A DNA stretch of 64,000 nucleotides from Hsuehochloa calcarea (Eukaryota > Streptophyta > Magnoliopsida > Poales > Poaceae), in NCBI GenBank assembly GCA_036346395.1, contig CM070594.1, positions 20,183,385 to 20,247,384 on the forward strand, written 5' to 3'. Below, in pieces: positions 22,657-34,460 of the stretch; within the stretch, counting starts at the first letter, position 1; every line of letters begins with the position of its first letter. The position numbers and the translations under genes are program-made. The notes beneath the pieces were generated by a model that did not search any database, was not told where the DNA came from, and worked only from the letters and a program-made list of their open reading frames with translations.

Positions 22657-25600
22657 TGTCGGACCCCGGGTGTCACACGACCCCGAGACCCTCTGTGCAT
22701 ACCAAGCTAGTCCCATGATCAGTAGCTAGCTCGCACAGTCGTAACAATGATGTTATCATAACCATTCAACAACGAACTAATGAAGCAGACAAAGTAATAA
22801 TAGTTAACAGCAAAGGACCTTATGGTCAGGTTCTTACAAAAGTCGCCTCACAGGGCTTAGCAACAACAGAGTATCTGGTAGCGGAAATCTCAAAATACAT
22901 GGAGCCCAATCGACATGCCCATAGGCAATCGAGTGGAGGACGTGACCTAGTTCGCGAAATCTTCAAAGTAGCCTTCCTCATAGTACTCAACCTGTTCTGA
23001 TTCTTCTGCTGGGACTGATCAACAAAGGGCATAAAGCCGTGAGTACATAAAGTACTCAGCAAGTCGCAGAGAAATGTATGCACATAGTATTTATGCCAGG
23101 CTTAAGCAAGAATGGCTTTATGGCTAATTTGCAGAAAGCAAGTTTAACAGTAAATACAATAATTAGATTGCAAAGCAAGATTTTAAAAGAATAATACATA
23201 GATATCCAAGTTCTTTTGAATCAAACAGTGAACATCCCATTCACTTCCCAACCATTCCAACCAAACCTTTCCATCGAACCAAACCACATTTTTGAAAATG
23301 CTACCTTTGCGAAATCACTGTGCATGTCCGTAACCGGGGACACGGCTATTCGAATAGATTTTTAACACTCTGCAGAGGTTGTACAGCTTTACCCACAAGA
23401 CACGAATTCTCTAGTTTGTTTGGCATCCGTCGATACCACCGCTCACTTCCTTAGGTGAGCAGTCTAGAGCACCTGACAAGGCCTTTACAAAGTTCCATTT
23501 TGCCTCGGTTCTGCCCGCTAAGGTTTCGCCCTCACGGCCCCCTCTTGCGCCAATAATCAGCCACAACAGAACCGACTCAAAACTTTCCTAATTAGTTGGC
23601 CAGGTCCATCCCATACCAGACTTGTGGTTGCACGAGGTGGCCCAGATCAATAACTTGCAAAGTTAAGTCCTTAGTTGGCTGCTCAGACTAGACCTTCCAC
23701 TTCCAAAGTGCATCACACACCCACCTTCACTCCCTACCACAAGCCCGAGCATAAATCATTTTTGTTCATTCCCGACCAAATGGCAATCCCTGCCATTGCT
23801 CAACACATTTTAATTATAGTGGCCTCACACCACAATTCCATAGTTCCATTAGTCAAATTTCATTATTCATTGAACATGATCGCAAGTTCCACGGATAATT
23901 AAAGCAAGACTAAGCAAATATACGCACCCAAGTTGGTAATACAATTATGTCCAACTAGTATTAACCATCCTAAGGTGTCCAAGGATATATGTCATTCAAG
24001 GAGACATTTCATTTTCAATTTATCAAGGTGGCATAATGACAAATTGGCAATTATCTACTCCCAAAACTATTTTTAATAAAACTAGCCATGCATGATAATT
24101 TAAAACAATATACATTTATAAAATTGGTTCAACATGGTCAAAGGCCTACGACTTGCCTTCGTTGACGAGGAGCGGGTCTTCGGTCGCCGGGTCGAAGAAT
24201 CATTTCGAAACGCCAGAATCTACACGTGCGAAAAGAGCTAAATAAATACAACAAATCCGATAAAATCCAAAAATTATAAAATTAGTAGCGATAGGAAGGG
24301 GCTGAACTTAGATGAATTAAGAACCAAGAATCAACGGAATCGGATTCTGGATGAAGGAGAACGAATATGCGGAAGCTTCCTTCACATGAAATATAGAAAA
24401 TTCAGACATAAATAGTGCAATCTGAGTTTAAAGTGATGGCGCCGATGAGGGAAATGGAGGGATGATCGGCGAACTAGCAAAATGGATTCCTGGGAGCAAG
24501 GCGGACATAATGGTGGTGGTCGCGTCGCATCGGCGGAGGTCCGGGTGACGGCGGCGCGCAAAATAGTGCATATGGAGTAGTGGCGGCAGTGACCCGATGA
24601 TGATTCAGAGAAACGGAAGGTGGCACAACGTAGAGCATCGCGAGGCGAAGCTAACGGCAGTGACGATATCGCTGGGGGATCAAAGAAGGCGCCGGAAACG
24701 ACGATAGAAGGCGGTTCAGCCGCCGTCGGAACATTTTTAGTCGCGGCAAAAAGAGAGCGGCGAAATTTAGGGTTAGGAAGAGGAAGCTGAGGGGCACGCG
24801 ACGACGTAGTTGGCGCGGAGAATAAGCGACCAGAGAGAGAGAACCGAGGTAGAGAACTTTTGTTGCTTATCTTCGATTTTCTTTCACGTATGCATGAGTT
24901 CCATGCATGCACTAGCTAATGGATTTGCTGGAGATACATGCATGTCGACGGAATACAGAATATGGGAGCTCGGTTCTGGAAGAAAGAAAGGGGAGGGGAG
25001 GGAAGGAAGCGGAGGGGATTGGTGGCGAGAGCGAGCAAGGAGCAAGGCCAAGATGGGGAAGGAAACTTGGTGAGGCAGCAGTTAGGGGAGCAAGGCAGCG
25101 GCAAGAAGGGAATGGAGGTGGGGAGCTGCTGGCTGGTCGGGAGCTGCACGACAAAGGGTTGGTGGGAGACGCAGAGCATGACCGGCAGCAAGGGGGCGAC
25201 GGAGCTGGGCAGAGCGGGGCGACGGGTGCAGCGCCGGCCGGGCTAGGGGCGGCTCCAGAGACTGGGCTGGGCAAGGGGAATGCGGCGCCATGGAGTCGAG
25301 CCAAAACCGGAGGAGGAGGCGCCATGGAAGCACTGTAGGCTGGCCGGCAGTGGAGAAGAGGGAGAGAGGACGGAGCTGGAGGAGGAAGAGAGCAGGCGGG
25401 AGTGCTGCCGCCTGGAGGAGCTTCAGTTGGAGCCCGCTGCGGTGGGCGCTTTGGCTCGGACTTGGGACTGCTGAGGAGCTGGGGAGACGGCAAGGGAGAG
25501 CAGCACAAGGGGCGAGCTGCTGCTGGACCAGGTGCTCCCGGTTTGGAGAAAGAAGAAGGAGCCAGCAGGGGAGCAAGGCCGACAGCAGCAGGCGACGAGG

Positions 25601-26803
25601 GGGCTACTAGAGGTCGGCACGGCCAGGCTGCACGGGCTGCTTGCTGCGGCAGCAGCAGCCAGCAGGTCTGACCGGTGCAAGGGAGCAGCACGGGAGGGTA
25701 GCAGCAGTGGGGGCTGCTGGCTGGAGGAGGAGGCTCAACAGTGGGAGGGAAGCTTCGGTTGGGAGGGAGAGCAATGGAGGAGAGAGCTCAGCAGGGGAGC
25801 TGGGGAAGAAAAGGAGAGCAGCACTAGGAGCTCATGGGAGGGGACTAGGGGAGGTAGGAGCTGGAGGAGGAAGGGACTCACGGGAGGAGCAAGACACGGG
25901 TCTCAAGACTGCAGGCGCCAGGGCATGGGGCGGGGAGGTAGGGCACAAGGCTCGGCTACAGAGGGACAGTCTGAAGAAAGGCAAGCAGGTCACGGGAAGA
26001 AAACAGTGGCTGGAGAGAGGAGGAGAGAGAGGGAAAAAGGAAAAGGAAAGAGAAAGAGAAAATCCCGGAAAATTCAAAAATCCAAAAATCCAAAAATTTA
26101 AGAAAATTTTAGAAAGTACCTTGGGACTTGAATAGACCAAATAAAACATTTTTAAATTTTTTATAGTTTATTTTATCGAATTAAAATATTTTTCCTCTAG
26201 AAATTCAATTTTAAGCTTTCAATTAAATTAAGAAAAACCAAACGATTATTTTTTATTTTTAAAGCTTAAAAATAGACTACCAATTTAAATTAAATACTTT
26301 AAATTAAATTTTACAACAAATCAAATAATTTTTGGGTTGACCGAAAAGAAATAAAACAGACCGGGTTGCAAGAAACAACACCGACTTGAATAAAATCCAA
26401 AAACATAGGAAAAATCCAATAAACTCATTTTACAATTTAATTAAAGTTTGATTTAGACATTTAAATATTTTTCACTTTGAAATTTCAATTTAAGCTTTAC
26501 ATTTATTCAATTAAAAGAAAATAGTTTGTTTTGTTTTAAAAGCTTTAAAATAACTCTGAAACAAAAGCAAACTGAAAAGGAATAAAAAGTAACTCCACGG
26601 GAAAACAACCGGATGAAGGGAAAAAAAGAATACCAAATAAAATTATAAAATCAAATCATACAATATTTATTTAATTGAAGTTTGATTAATTCAAATTGAA
26701 CTATTTTTTTTGAAGGTCCCAAATAAGCTTTTAGTAACAAAAACAAATGGCTATTTTTGAAATGGAAAATTTTTCAAAAACTCTCAAAAATTGGGATGTT
26801 ACA
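22657..26803 (-). mobile_element. Solo LTR C, 4.1 kb, TSD ATAAA
   Basis: In plus orientation it runs TGTCGGACCCCGGG to AATTGGGATGTTACA; on its own strand it starts TGTAACATCCCAATTTTT and ends GGTCCGACA. Perfect 5 bp duplications ATAAA flank it (22652-22656 and 26804-26808) and no internal retrotransposon sequence adjoins, so it is a solo LTR. Its left 1.57 kb (22657 to about 24235) is a near copy of 42014 to about 43590. The rest differs from that LTR and includes a GC-rich purine-strand tract (24900-26050). Long minus-strand ORFs there (259 aa at 24912-25691) are Ser/Pro/Ala-rich composition artefacts. Confidence 0.9.
24880..26060. other. GC-rich strand-asymmetric tract in solo LTR C
   Basis: The plus strand is mostly purines (GGAGGAGGAAG-type runs) with many CAGCAG/GGAGCAAGG repeats. 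The transcribed (minus) strand is correspondingly pyrimidine-rich. It gives overlapping long ORFs in several frames, as expected of low-complexity GC-rich DNA. It probably corresponds to the R/U5 leader of the LTR transcript. Confidence 0.6.
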
Positions 26804-26808
26804 ATAAA

Positions 26809-27445
26809 TGAGTCATATTTTCCAATAAGAAGGGCAAAACTCCCATGAAAAGATCAATCCTACTGATAACCAACGTTCACACAAAAACAACAATAGATCA
26901 ATAACTATGAGAACAGGTAATTACTTTATGGAACCAAGAAAGACCAACGAAAACTCATCAACTAGAATATAAGCACTAACTCAAGAAAAATCCAACATTC
27001 ACAACTATAACCAGAATTAGCCAAAATTCAAGCTCATGGAAGAAAATAACTTTTCTAAAGAAATTCACTCACTCTCAACACCTATAACTCTAGTAATCGG
27101 GGTAACTACTTCTCTATTCCGATACTATGAACAGTGGTGTAACGTAGCAAAGCCCAAATCCACAACCACGACCTCAACCTCTCAACATCAACCATCATCT
27201 CTCATAACCAATATAATCAATTATGAGTATACAAGATCATCTCGTAACAATCATAGTATAAATTCATAAGTATAGAAGATTATATCATAGATTAACAATG
27301 CAACATAATGGTAACAAAAATGTATGGCTTGACCCATCCCATCCTATTGTGAACCAGTGTGTCAAGTTTTAGGTTAATTAACCATTAACAAATTTTAGCA
27401 AATTCAGTTACCTAAATTGCTAACTAACTCACCATGGGCCTAAAG
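26809..27445 (-). mobile_element. Element B leader and decayed gag start
   Basis: Reading down from the primer site on the minus strand, it aligns with element E's leader (GCTGGCTTTAGGCCC, then AATTTGCTAAAATTTGTT and CCTAAAACTTGACACAC) and reaches an arginine/glycine-codon stretch near 27170-27210 that corresponds to E's gag start. The reading frame is lost at once, and the rest to 26809 has no coding potential. Confidence 0.65.
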
Positions 27446-27460
27446 CCAGCTCTGATACCA
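27446..27460 (-). other. Primer binding site of element B
   Basis: On the minus strand TGGTATCAGAGCTGG, two bases after the LTR end at 27463; a close match to the Met-tRNA complement. Confidence 0.85.
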
Positions 27461-27462
27461 AC

Positions 27463-29738
27463 TGTAACACCCCAGCCCAACATTTAGCCTAGAATGCCAC
27501 TAAACTACTCTAACCATTTAATTTACATCAGCTTACTATAAAATTACAGCAAACATATCAACGATAAAACCCATCCACGGGTCACAATATCACAAGCATA
27601 ATACTATAACAATCATAGATAATTTTAGTCCTAGGAGCATAGCAAGGTAATAAGCTAAGATTAACACAAATCAAGCATCTAAGGCTATTCAATACCATCA
27701 TATCCTAGGTATAAATCATCATATTATACTAAAAGTTTCTCATGTCTAATGAATTAACTAATTGGGTGTAGTGTATGATTCCAAGTGCGCTAGCCCTTCC
27801 TGAGTCAAACGTCATTAATGGTAACCTAAAAACAACAATAGAGCAAGAATGAGTCCAAGACTCAACAAATATATAATAAAACCATAAACAATAGTTTATT
27901 AACCATAATCAAAGTTATCATCATCATCCATTTATTTAATGCCATTCTCATAGTCAAACAAAAAAGCCATATTCCATATAGGTAAAGTTGCACAATTTAA
28001 TAATTTACTCATATATGCGAATGCACCAACATGCTCTTGCTCATATGCATCTCATCAGCTGATACCGGTATAGCGGAGTGTTCACCCGTCAATGACACAC
28101 TCTATCCTTCACTCCCGTGAAGTCCCCACCGAAGTAGGATTTTATCTAGAGCACTCCAGAATAGTCATGTATCTTTCTCACCGACCTCACCAAAATAGTT
28201 ACATGACTTTCTCACAAACCTGGTTCATGCAACTCCTGTCATGATGCATGTAAATGATGCAATATCTTTAATTATTCATCAACATTCTCATTAACTCCAT
28301 ATCGCATTCTCATTAACTCCATACTGTAATCTCATTCACTCAATGTCATCAATATCATGCATAAAAATAATCTTAACGAAAGCATAACAAATAGTATGAT
28401 AAGTAATATGAATGATCATAGCGAACAACCAATTGTTCACCACTCTACTATGTACTTGCGTTAACCGAGAGACGGATGAGGACGGAAAGGCTCTAACCCC
28501 GGTGCTCACCACCACCTAGCAATCGTAAAGTATACTAAATATATCATTCAAAAGTACACAACATATCTACAGAGCAAACTGAAATCAATCGCACTTAATC
28601 GCAACCCGAGACTTAGCCGATACACTCTCAAATCTCAATTTATCCAAATAGACAGCTATCCAAGAAAAATCCATAAATTTTTTAGTAAAAACTCCAAAAT
28701 TCATGAATCCAATTTTCCTAAAATCTACACTAGCATATCTATAACTTTTTAGGTGACCGAAAGATCAAATAATCCCATCTAAACCTTTCTTTTAAATTCC
28801 GAAGACCGTTCTGTCATCTTCCGTACTACTGATTTGGGAATTTTGTAACTTTTATTTGGTACATCCAAATTCAATGGTCTAGGACTCTTAGGAAATATAA
28901 CAAAATTATCTACAATAATTTAGTTGGTGGGATTCTCTAATTCTGCCATTAACAAGATCTAATCTAAAGTTAAAAACTTGAAGTCAGAATCTGAAAGTCC
29001 GAAGGAACATCAGTAAAAGAAAAATCCATATATTTCAAATGACTGAACCAAAATTCATGATCTTTATCAATCTGGAAAGCTAATAAAATTTCCTACGAAC
29101 GTTGTGTTGGGGACCCCTGAATCGGCCATTATCTAAACCTTATCTATTAAACACGCCGAACTGTAATCTCGTTTGGGTTTCTGGACAGCAGTAAAGAAAC
29201 TAACGTATCTCCCAATCTACAACTCCAAATTGGGTGATCTCGGTCTCTATGGAAAGCTGAGAACAAATCCCACAAATCTGTAGCAGACGCTAACCTCGAA
29301 TTCAGAATTTAACTATGAGAAAATTGACGAGCAAGCAGAGTATAGATTACTGATTCTAATCGCAGTAGTTCAGAAACTCTCTAATCGATAGCAATCAAGG
29401 ATCAAACCTGCTCCAAATAGCGGGAGGAGGCACCAATGGAGGGGTGTGATTCCGGGAGGCTGCTGGTCATGGGAATGGCGGCCTTGAGGGAGGTGGAGGC
29501 GCAAGGGGAGGGGAGAGGGGGAATAGGGGTGGCGGCCACAAGAGGGAGGAGGGGTAGAGGGAGGTAGCTAGGGTTTTGGGGGAGGGAGGCGCCCCGCCCT
29601 TTTTGGCCGGCCCCCAGTTGGGCATTTTGGGCCGTGGCCCAAGGCCCAGGTTGGCGGATTTTCACAGAAAAACCCTTTTAAAAAATTTATTCCCTGTTTT
29701 GCTTGCTTTCCTTCCTTAGAAATATCCTGAGTATTATA
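27463..29738 (-). mobile_element. Element B LTR (Ty3-gypsy, related to E)
   Basis: A 2.28 kb LTR on the minus strand. It ends GGGCTGGGGTGTTACA like E's LTR and starts TATAATACTCAGG (the terminal TG mutated to TA) directly after a polypurine tract. It carries a GC-rich block at 29400-29660 and an AT-rich remainder. It has pol sequence on its upstream side and a primer site with leader on its downstream side, so it lies between two internal regions. Confidence 0.82.
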
Positions 29739-29753
29739 TTCTACCACCCTTAA
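29739..29753 (-). other. Polypurine tract upstream of element B LTR
   Basis: On the minus strand TTAAGGGTGGTAGAA, matching E's TTAAGGGGGGTAGAA position for position except one base. Confidence 0.8.
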
Positions 29754-30060
29754 TAGGATTCGACACTGAATCTATACACCGACCTACACGAAAGAAGACT
29801 ACGATTGGACTTTAACAATGATAAGACACACTCGCTTTGAACAAATCCGGATACTGCTCGCGAATGCGAAACTCTAGTTCCCATGTTGATTCTCGCTCAT
29901 TCTGATACGACCGTGGGACCTCGACGGATACCAACGCCTTATGCCTCAAAGCTCATTCCGACCTCTCCAGTATACATACCGGACGAGACTCGGACGTGAG
30001 GTCTTCTCGCTGATCAACGGCTCTAACGAAACCTCAAAACTCTGGATCTCCTTGGTACTC
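29754..30060 (-). pseudogene. Element B pol C-terminal tail
   Basis: The minus strand aligns with 14440-14690 of E: AGAGGTCGGA(A/G)(T/C)GAG, then TTTGAGGCA and GCGTTGGTAT, and the codons for TWELE-F-RIREQYPDLF. It is only the last ~100 codons of pol. Upstream it meets element A's gag at about 30060-30085, where B's copy was cut or where B joined A. Confidence 0.75.
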
Positions 30061-31785
30061 ATTCAGCACCAGGACATACCAGACGTTGCGTACTACGCGT
30101 ATGGACCCCACAGCTGTGGATGTTCCTGCACGTTACACGTCTATGGATGGAGAGAGCAACACCACTGTGGTGCATCTTGCCCAGTTCGCCGCCGCTCAGG
30201 AGTCACTAGAGTTGGCTGCTACAGAGCTAGAGTGCACCTATGAGACCCTGCAAAGAGCCGAAGAAAGGATCGCCATTCTGGAAGAGACTCTCTATGGTCA
30301 GCACGAACACGAGTAGTATCAAGATGAGGAGGGTCACGAAGAAGAAGACCCGGAAGAAGACCCAGAGGAAGCTGAGGAGCCAGCAGAAGCCACAGAGCCG
30401 GAGGAGCTAGCTGTACTGCACCAGGTACGCCTGTTCCTGTTGCACTAGTCCCGGGGCACTGAGACCAGTTCGCAAGGATGCCAGCGTAGTTCCAGGTCTA
30501 CAGCAGACGAGAGCACCGTCAGGGCTATGGAGGCTATCTCATCGCGTAGTCTGTTTAAGTTTTAGCCTTAGCCAGTTTTAAGATTACGAGAGTCGCCCTT
30601 TAGGCGGTAGATTGTGTGTTTATGTTCGTTCTTATTTTCTTGTGTGCAAGTATGAGCTGCAAAGGCCCTTAGGCAATTGTTGCAGCCATGCTAAAATATT
30701 AATTAATATAAGTATTGCAGTTGAGTTTTCTTGTGCTATATTTGTTGGGTTTAACCTACCCCTACCTAGTTCCTAACTCATCTTGTGCTTGCTACCTTGT
30801 CTAACCCATGGAGTTTCATCAGATGATTCAGACTCGTCAAGTTGCTGCAAGTGGTTCTGGCACCCCTGTGTTAGAAGAAAATGAGCAAACCCCCGCAGGA
30901 GCAGTTCCACCTCAAGCACCCCCAATTGACATGTAGAATTTTGGAGCGTTCATGGCAGCTCAAACCTAGATGATGTACACCATGATGAATCAGATTTAGA
31001 ATATAAACAATCAGAATAACAACAACAATCACCACAATGGAGCCCAAGTCGCTCATGGTCACCATGGACCATCCAAGCTATCTGACTTCATGAGGACTCG
31101 TCCACCAACATTTTCAGGGCACGTTTCACCGGTTGAAGCTGATGATTGACTTCGTGTCATTGAGAGGAAGCTGCTGATCACCCAATGCAGCGATCATGAA
31201 AAGGTTCTTTATGCCACTCATCAGATGGAGGGCATAGCTGCCGAATGGTGGAAAAACTTTTGCGCAGCGCATGAGACGCCACAAAATATTACCTGTGAAG
31301 AGTTTTCAGCTGCCTTTCGCCAGTACCATGTACCAGAAGGGATCATGGATTTGAAGAAGGATGAGTTTCGCGCTCTTAAGCAAGGAGGATTGTCAGTGAC
31401 TGACTACCTGAATAAATTCTCTCAACTTGCCCGCTATGCTGCAGAAGATGTCGCCACCGACAAGGCTCGTCAGAGTCGTTTTATGAAATGACTAAACACT
31501 GGACTACAAGTCAACCAGATTGCCCACACCTTTCTAGATTTTTAAGAATTAGTCAACAATGCTTTGATTCTTGAAGATAAACACAAGAAGTTGGAAGATA
31601 GCCGCAAGCGCAGAATAGCCTACTAAGGAAGTCACCAACCACAGCTGAAGGCAAGAACGGTTCCACCGCAGTTCAACCGGTTTCCACCACAGTACTCTCT
31701 CAGAACACCTGCATCAACTTCAGCACCTCGTCTAGTTGCTCAGAACTTCTACAGTCCCGTACCAGCCAACCCCAATCTAGAGAAC
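30061..31785 (+). pseudogene. Element A gag, 5' end missing
   Basis: The segment after 30086 encodes a helical region (LAQFAAAQESLELAATELE, RAEERIAILEETLYG) also found in element F near 54335-54480. A break at 30316 is followed by an acidic tract, a non-coding linker, and from about 30808 the capsid part: NFGAFMAAQT, MMNQ, GPSKLSDFMRTRPPTFSG, VLYATHQMEGIAAEWWKNF, KKDEFRALKQGGLSVTDY and TFLDF. In-frame stops occur near 30934, 30967, 30994, 31147 and 31488. The zinc knuckle and the front half of protease are absent: gag passes at about 31790 straight into the protease C-terminal half. Confidence 0.85.
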
Positions 31786-32661
31786 AACTCAAGTTCTAAA
31801 GTAGGATGTTTAGAAGCTAAGTTACTCATAGCTGGAGTTGAGTTTCTAGCCAACCTAATTGTTCTAGACACCCAAACCTTGGATGTTATTATTGGCATGG
31901 ATTGGTTATCAAAGCACAAAGCTGTGCTAGATTGTGGCCGAAGAGCTGTAACAATCGAGGATACCAATGGAAAGAAAGTGGAGTTTCAAGCTACCTCCTT
32001 CCGTGATGGACATCTGTTAGTCAATAGTATGAAGGCTGTATCTTTGGAAGACGTGCCTATTGTCAGAGAATACCCAGATGTCTTTTCAGAAGAGTTACCA
32101 AGAATGCCACCAGACCGTGACATCGAGTTCGTCATTGATCTAGTACTAGGGACAGCACCAATTCCAAAGAGACCTTATCGGATGCCAGCCAATGAGTTGC
32201 TAGAAATGAAGAAGCAGATTGAAAAACTTCTTGAGAAAGGTTTCGTAAGACCTAGTTTGTCGCCATGGGGAGCGTTAGTCCTGTTTGTCAGGAAAAAGGA
32301 TGGAAGCATGAGAATGTGCATTGATTATCATTCCTTAAATGAAGGCACTTTCAAGAACAAGTATCCATTGCCTCGAATTGATAATTTGTTTGATCAGATG
32401 AAAGGAGCCGGTGTATTGTCAAAGATCGACCTACGATCAGGTTACCATCAGTTGAAGATTTGTCCGAAGGATGTACCGAAGACCGCTTTCTCAACGCAAT
32501 ACGGACATTATGAGTTCTTAGTCTTGTCCTTTGGTCTGACCAATGCCCCTGCCTATTTCATGAACATAACGAACAAGGTATTCATAGAATATTTGAACAA
32601 GTTTGTAGTTGTGTTCATTGATATATTTTGGTTAATTCAAAACAGAAGAAGAGAATGCTAA
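31786..32661 (+). pseudogene. Element A protease C-half and reverse transcriptase
   Basis: An open run of about 260 codons from 31879: DVIIGMDWLSKHKAVLDC (protease C-half), VREYPDVFSEELPRMPPDR, RPYRMPANELLEMKKQ, SPWGALVLFVRKKDGSMRMCIDY, KIDLRSGYHQLKI and SFGLTNAPAYFMN. At the active site the expected FIDD box reads FID followed by a frameshift caused by a one-base deletion (32621-32625), ending the ORF at 32661. No D-S-G protease active site is present. Confidence 0.92.
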
Positions 32662-33450
32662 GCATTTGAGAATAATCTTGGAGAAACTTAGAGAACATCA
32701 GTTATATGCCAATTTCAGCAAATGTGAATTCTGGAAGAAGGAAGTTGCTTTCCTTGGTCATGTGATGATAGATGTAGGAGTAGCAGTCGACCCCAGTAAA
32801 GTTAAGGCAATATTACATTAGGAGCAGCCCAAGATCGTAACCTAGATTCATAGTTTCTTGGGAATGGCAGAATACTATCGCTATTTCATTTAAGGATTCT
32901 CAACGATTGCTAAGCCTCTTACGCAATTGTTGAAGAAGGAGAAAAGGTTCATTTGGACGACAGCTTGTGAAGAAAGTTTTCAGGAATTGAAGAAGCGTTT
33001 GACTTCAGTCCCAGTGCTGATCTTGCCAGATATTCGTAAGGATTTTGATATCTATTGTGATGCTTCGCGTCAAGGATTAGAATGCGTCCTGATGCAAGAA
33101 GGAAGAGCCGTCGCTTATGCGTCATGGCAATTGAGACCCCATGAGGAGAATTATCCTACCCATGATCTGGAATTAGCTGCCATAGTGCATGCTTTGAAGA
33201 TCTGGCGTCATTACCCCATTGGTAATCGCTGTGAAGTATATAGAGATCATAAGAGTCTAAAATATATTTTTTACTTAGTCGGATCTAAACATGAGACAAA
33301 GAAGATGGTTGGAGTTAATAAAGGGTTACAACCTTGGAATCCACTACCATCCCGGTAAAGACAATGTCGTTGCAGATACTTTGAGTCGTAAGATTTACTA
33401 CAATGCTTTGGAAGTAAAAGAAATATGTTCAGAACTTCAAGAGGAATTTT
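32662..33450 (+). pseudogene. Element A RT thumb and RNase H
   Basis: After the frameshift, 32662-32925 carries the EENAKHLRIILEKLREHQLYANFSKCEFW-type connection, with stops near 32820, 32842 and 32893. The 143-codon segment 32927-33358 carries FIWTTACEESFQELKKRL, FDIYCDASRQGLECVLMQ, YPTHDLELAAIVHALK and DHKSLKYIF. A frameshift at about 33275 precedes the YHPGKDNVVADTLSRK end. RNase H identity is clear; the protein is broken. Confidence 0.9.
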
Positions 33451-34030
33451 AGAAGCTGAAGCTCGAAGTGGTATCTGAATGATTTGTGGCTAATATAGAA
33501 GTACAGTCTACTTTGGAGAGGCAGATTCGCGAAGCCCAACCAAGGAACCCAGAAATCTCCAACATCAAGAAGAAGATGGCAGAAGGGAAATTCAAGTACT
33601 TCACAAGAGATGATTGAGATGTACTGTGGATCAATGGATGTATCTGTGTACCAGACAGTGATGGTTTGAGACAGCTAATCTTGAAGGAAGCCCATGACTC
33701 AAAGTATTCGATTCACACTGGTAGTACTAAGATGTATCAAGATGTTAAGAATAAGTTCTGGTGGCCAAATCTGAAGTGAGAAGTCGCGGAGTTCGTTGCC
33801 TTGTGCGACGTGTGCCAGAAAATAAAAGTAGAACATCAGAGACCAACAGGTTCTGAAGATTCCAGAGTGGAAGTGGGAAGAGATCCGAATGGATTTCATT
33901 ACCGGTTTAGCCATGACTCAATCGGGTTACGATTCGATTTGGGTAATAGTTGATCGTTTGACCAAGATTGCCCATTTCTTACTAGTCAAAACCACTTACT
34001 CAAAAGACTTTGTGTATCTCCGAGTTACTC
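33451..34030 (+). pseudogene. Element A integrase, N-domain and first core block only
   Basis: The linker and HHCC zinc domain (EAHDSKYSIHTGSTKMYQDV ... ALCDVCQK, about 33680-33825) are followed by MDFITGLAMTQSGYDSIW and VIVDRLTKIAHF (first catalytic Asp, about 33945). At about 34030 the sequence jumps to the C-terminal region, so the segment with the second Asp and the Glu is deleted. Stops occur near 33448, 33480, 33616 and 33778. Confidence 0.85.
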
Positions 34031-34421
34031 CACTCGAGGTGTAAAAAGGTTTCATGCCAAAGGAAAGATTACCCCTAGGTATGTTGGTCTGTTCAAGATA
34101 TTGGAACGTCGTGGAGAAGTTGCTTATTAACTGGAGATACCAAAGTCATTCGCTGGAGTGCATGATGTCTTTTATATCTCTCAGTTGAAGAAATGTCTTC
34201 GTGTGCGAGAAGAACAAGCCCTATTGGATTCAACTGAGTTGAAAGAAGATCTCACATACAAAAAGCAGCCAGTCAAGATTTTGGATGTTGCAGAGCGTCA
34301 TACCAGAAGCAAAACCGTTCGTTTTTGCAACATTCAGTGGAGCAACCACTCAGAAGGAGAAGCAACGTGGGAACGTGAAGAAGACCTAAAATCCGAGTTC
34401 CCTAGCCACTTCTCTTTCTAG
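34031..34421 (+). pseudogene. Element A integrase C-terminus and chromodomain
   Basis: Blocks KGKITPRYVGLFKILERRG (about 34060-34115) and FAGVHDVFYISQLKKCL belong to the integrase C-terminal region. An end with PVKILDVAERHTRSK and NHSEGEATWEREEDLKSEFP is a chromodomain-like tail as in plant chromoviruses. The last 88 codons (34158-34421) are open to the stop. Confidence 0.85.
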
Positions 34422-34447
34422 TCTGAATCTCGGGGTCGAGATTCCTT

Positions 34448-34460
34448 TAGGGGGGAGGTT
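34448..34460 (+). other. Polypurine tract of element A
   Basis: TAGGGGGGAGGTT directly before the 3' LTR start TGTAACATCC at 34461. Confidence 0.85.

Noticed and set aside
24912..25691. 259-codon minus-strand ORF
   Set aside because: It lies in the GC-rich tract of solo LTR C, consists mainly of Ser, Pro, Ala and Leu, overlaps several other long ORFs on both strands and has no domain; composition explains it.
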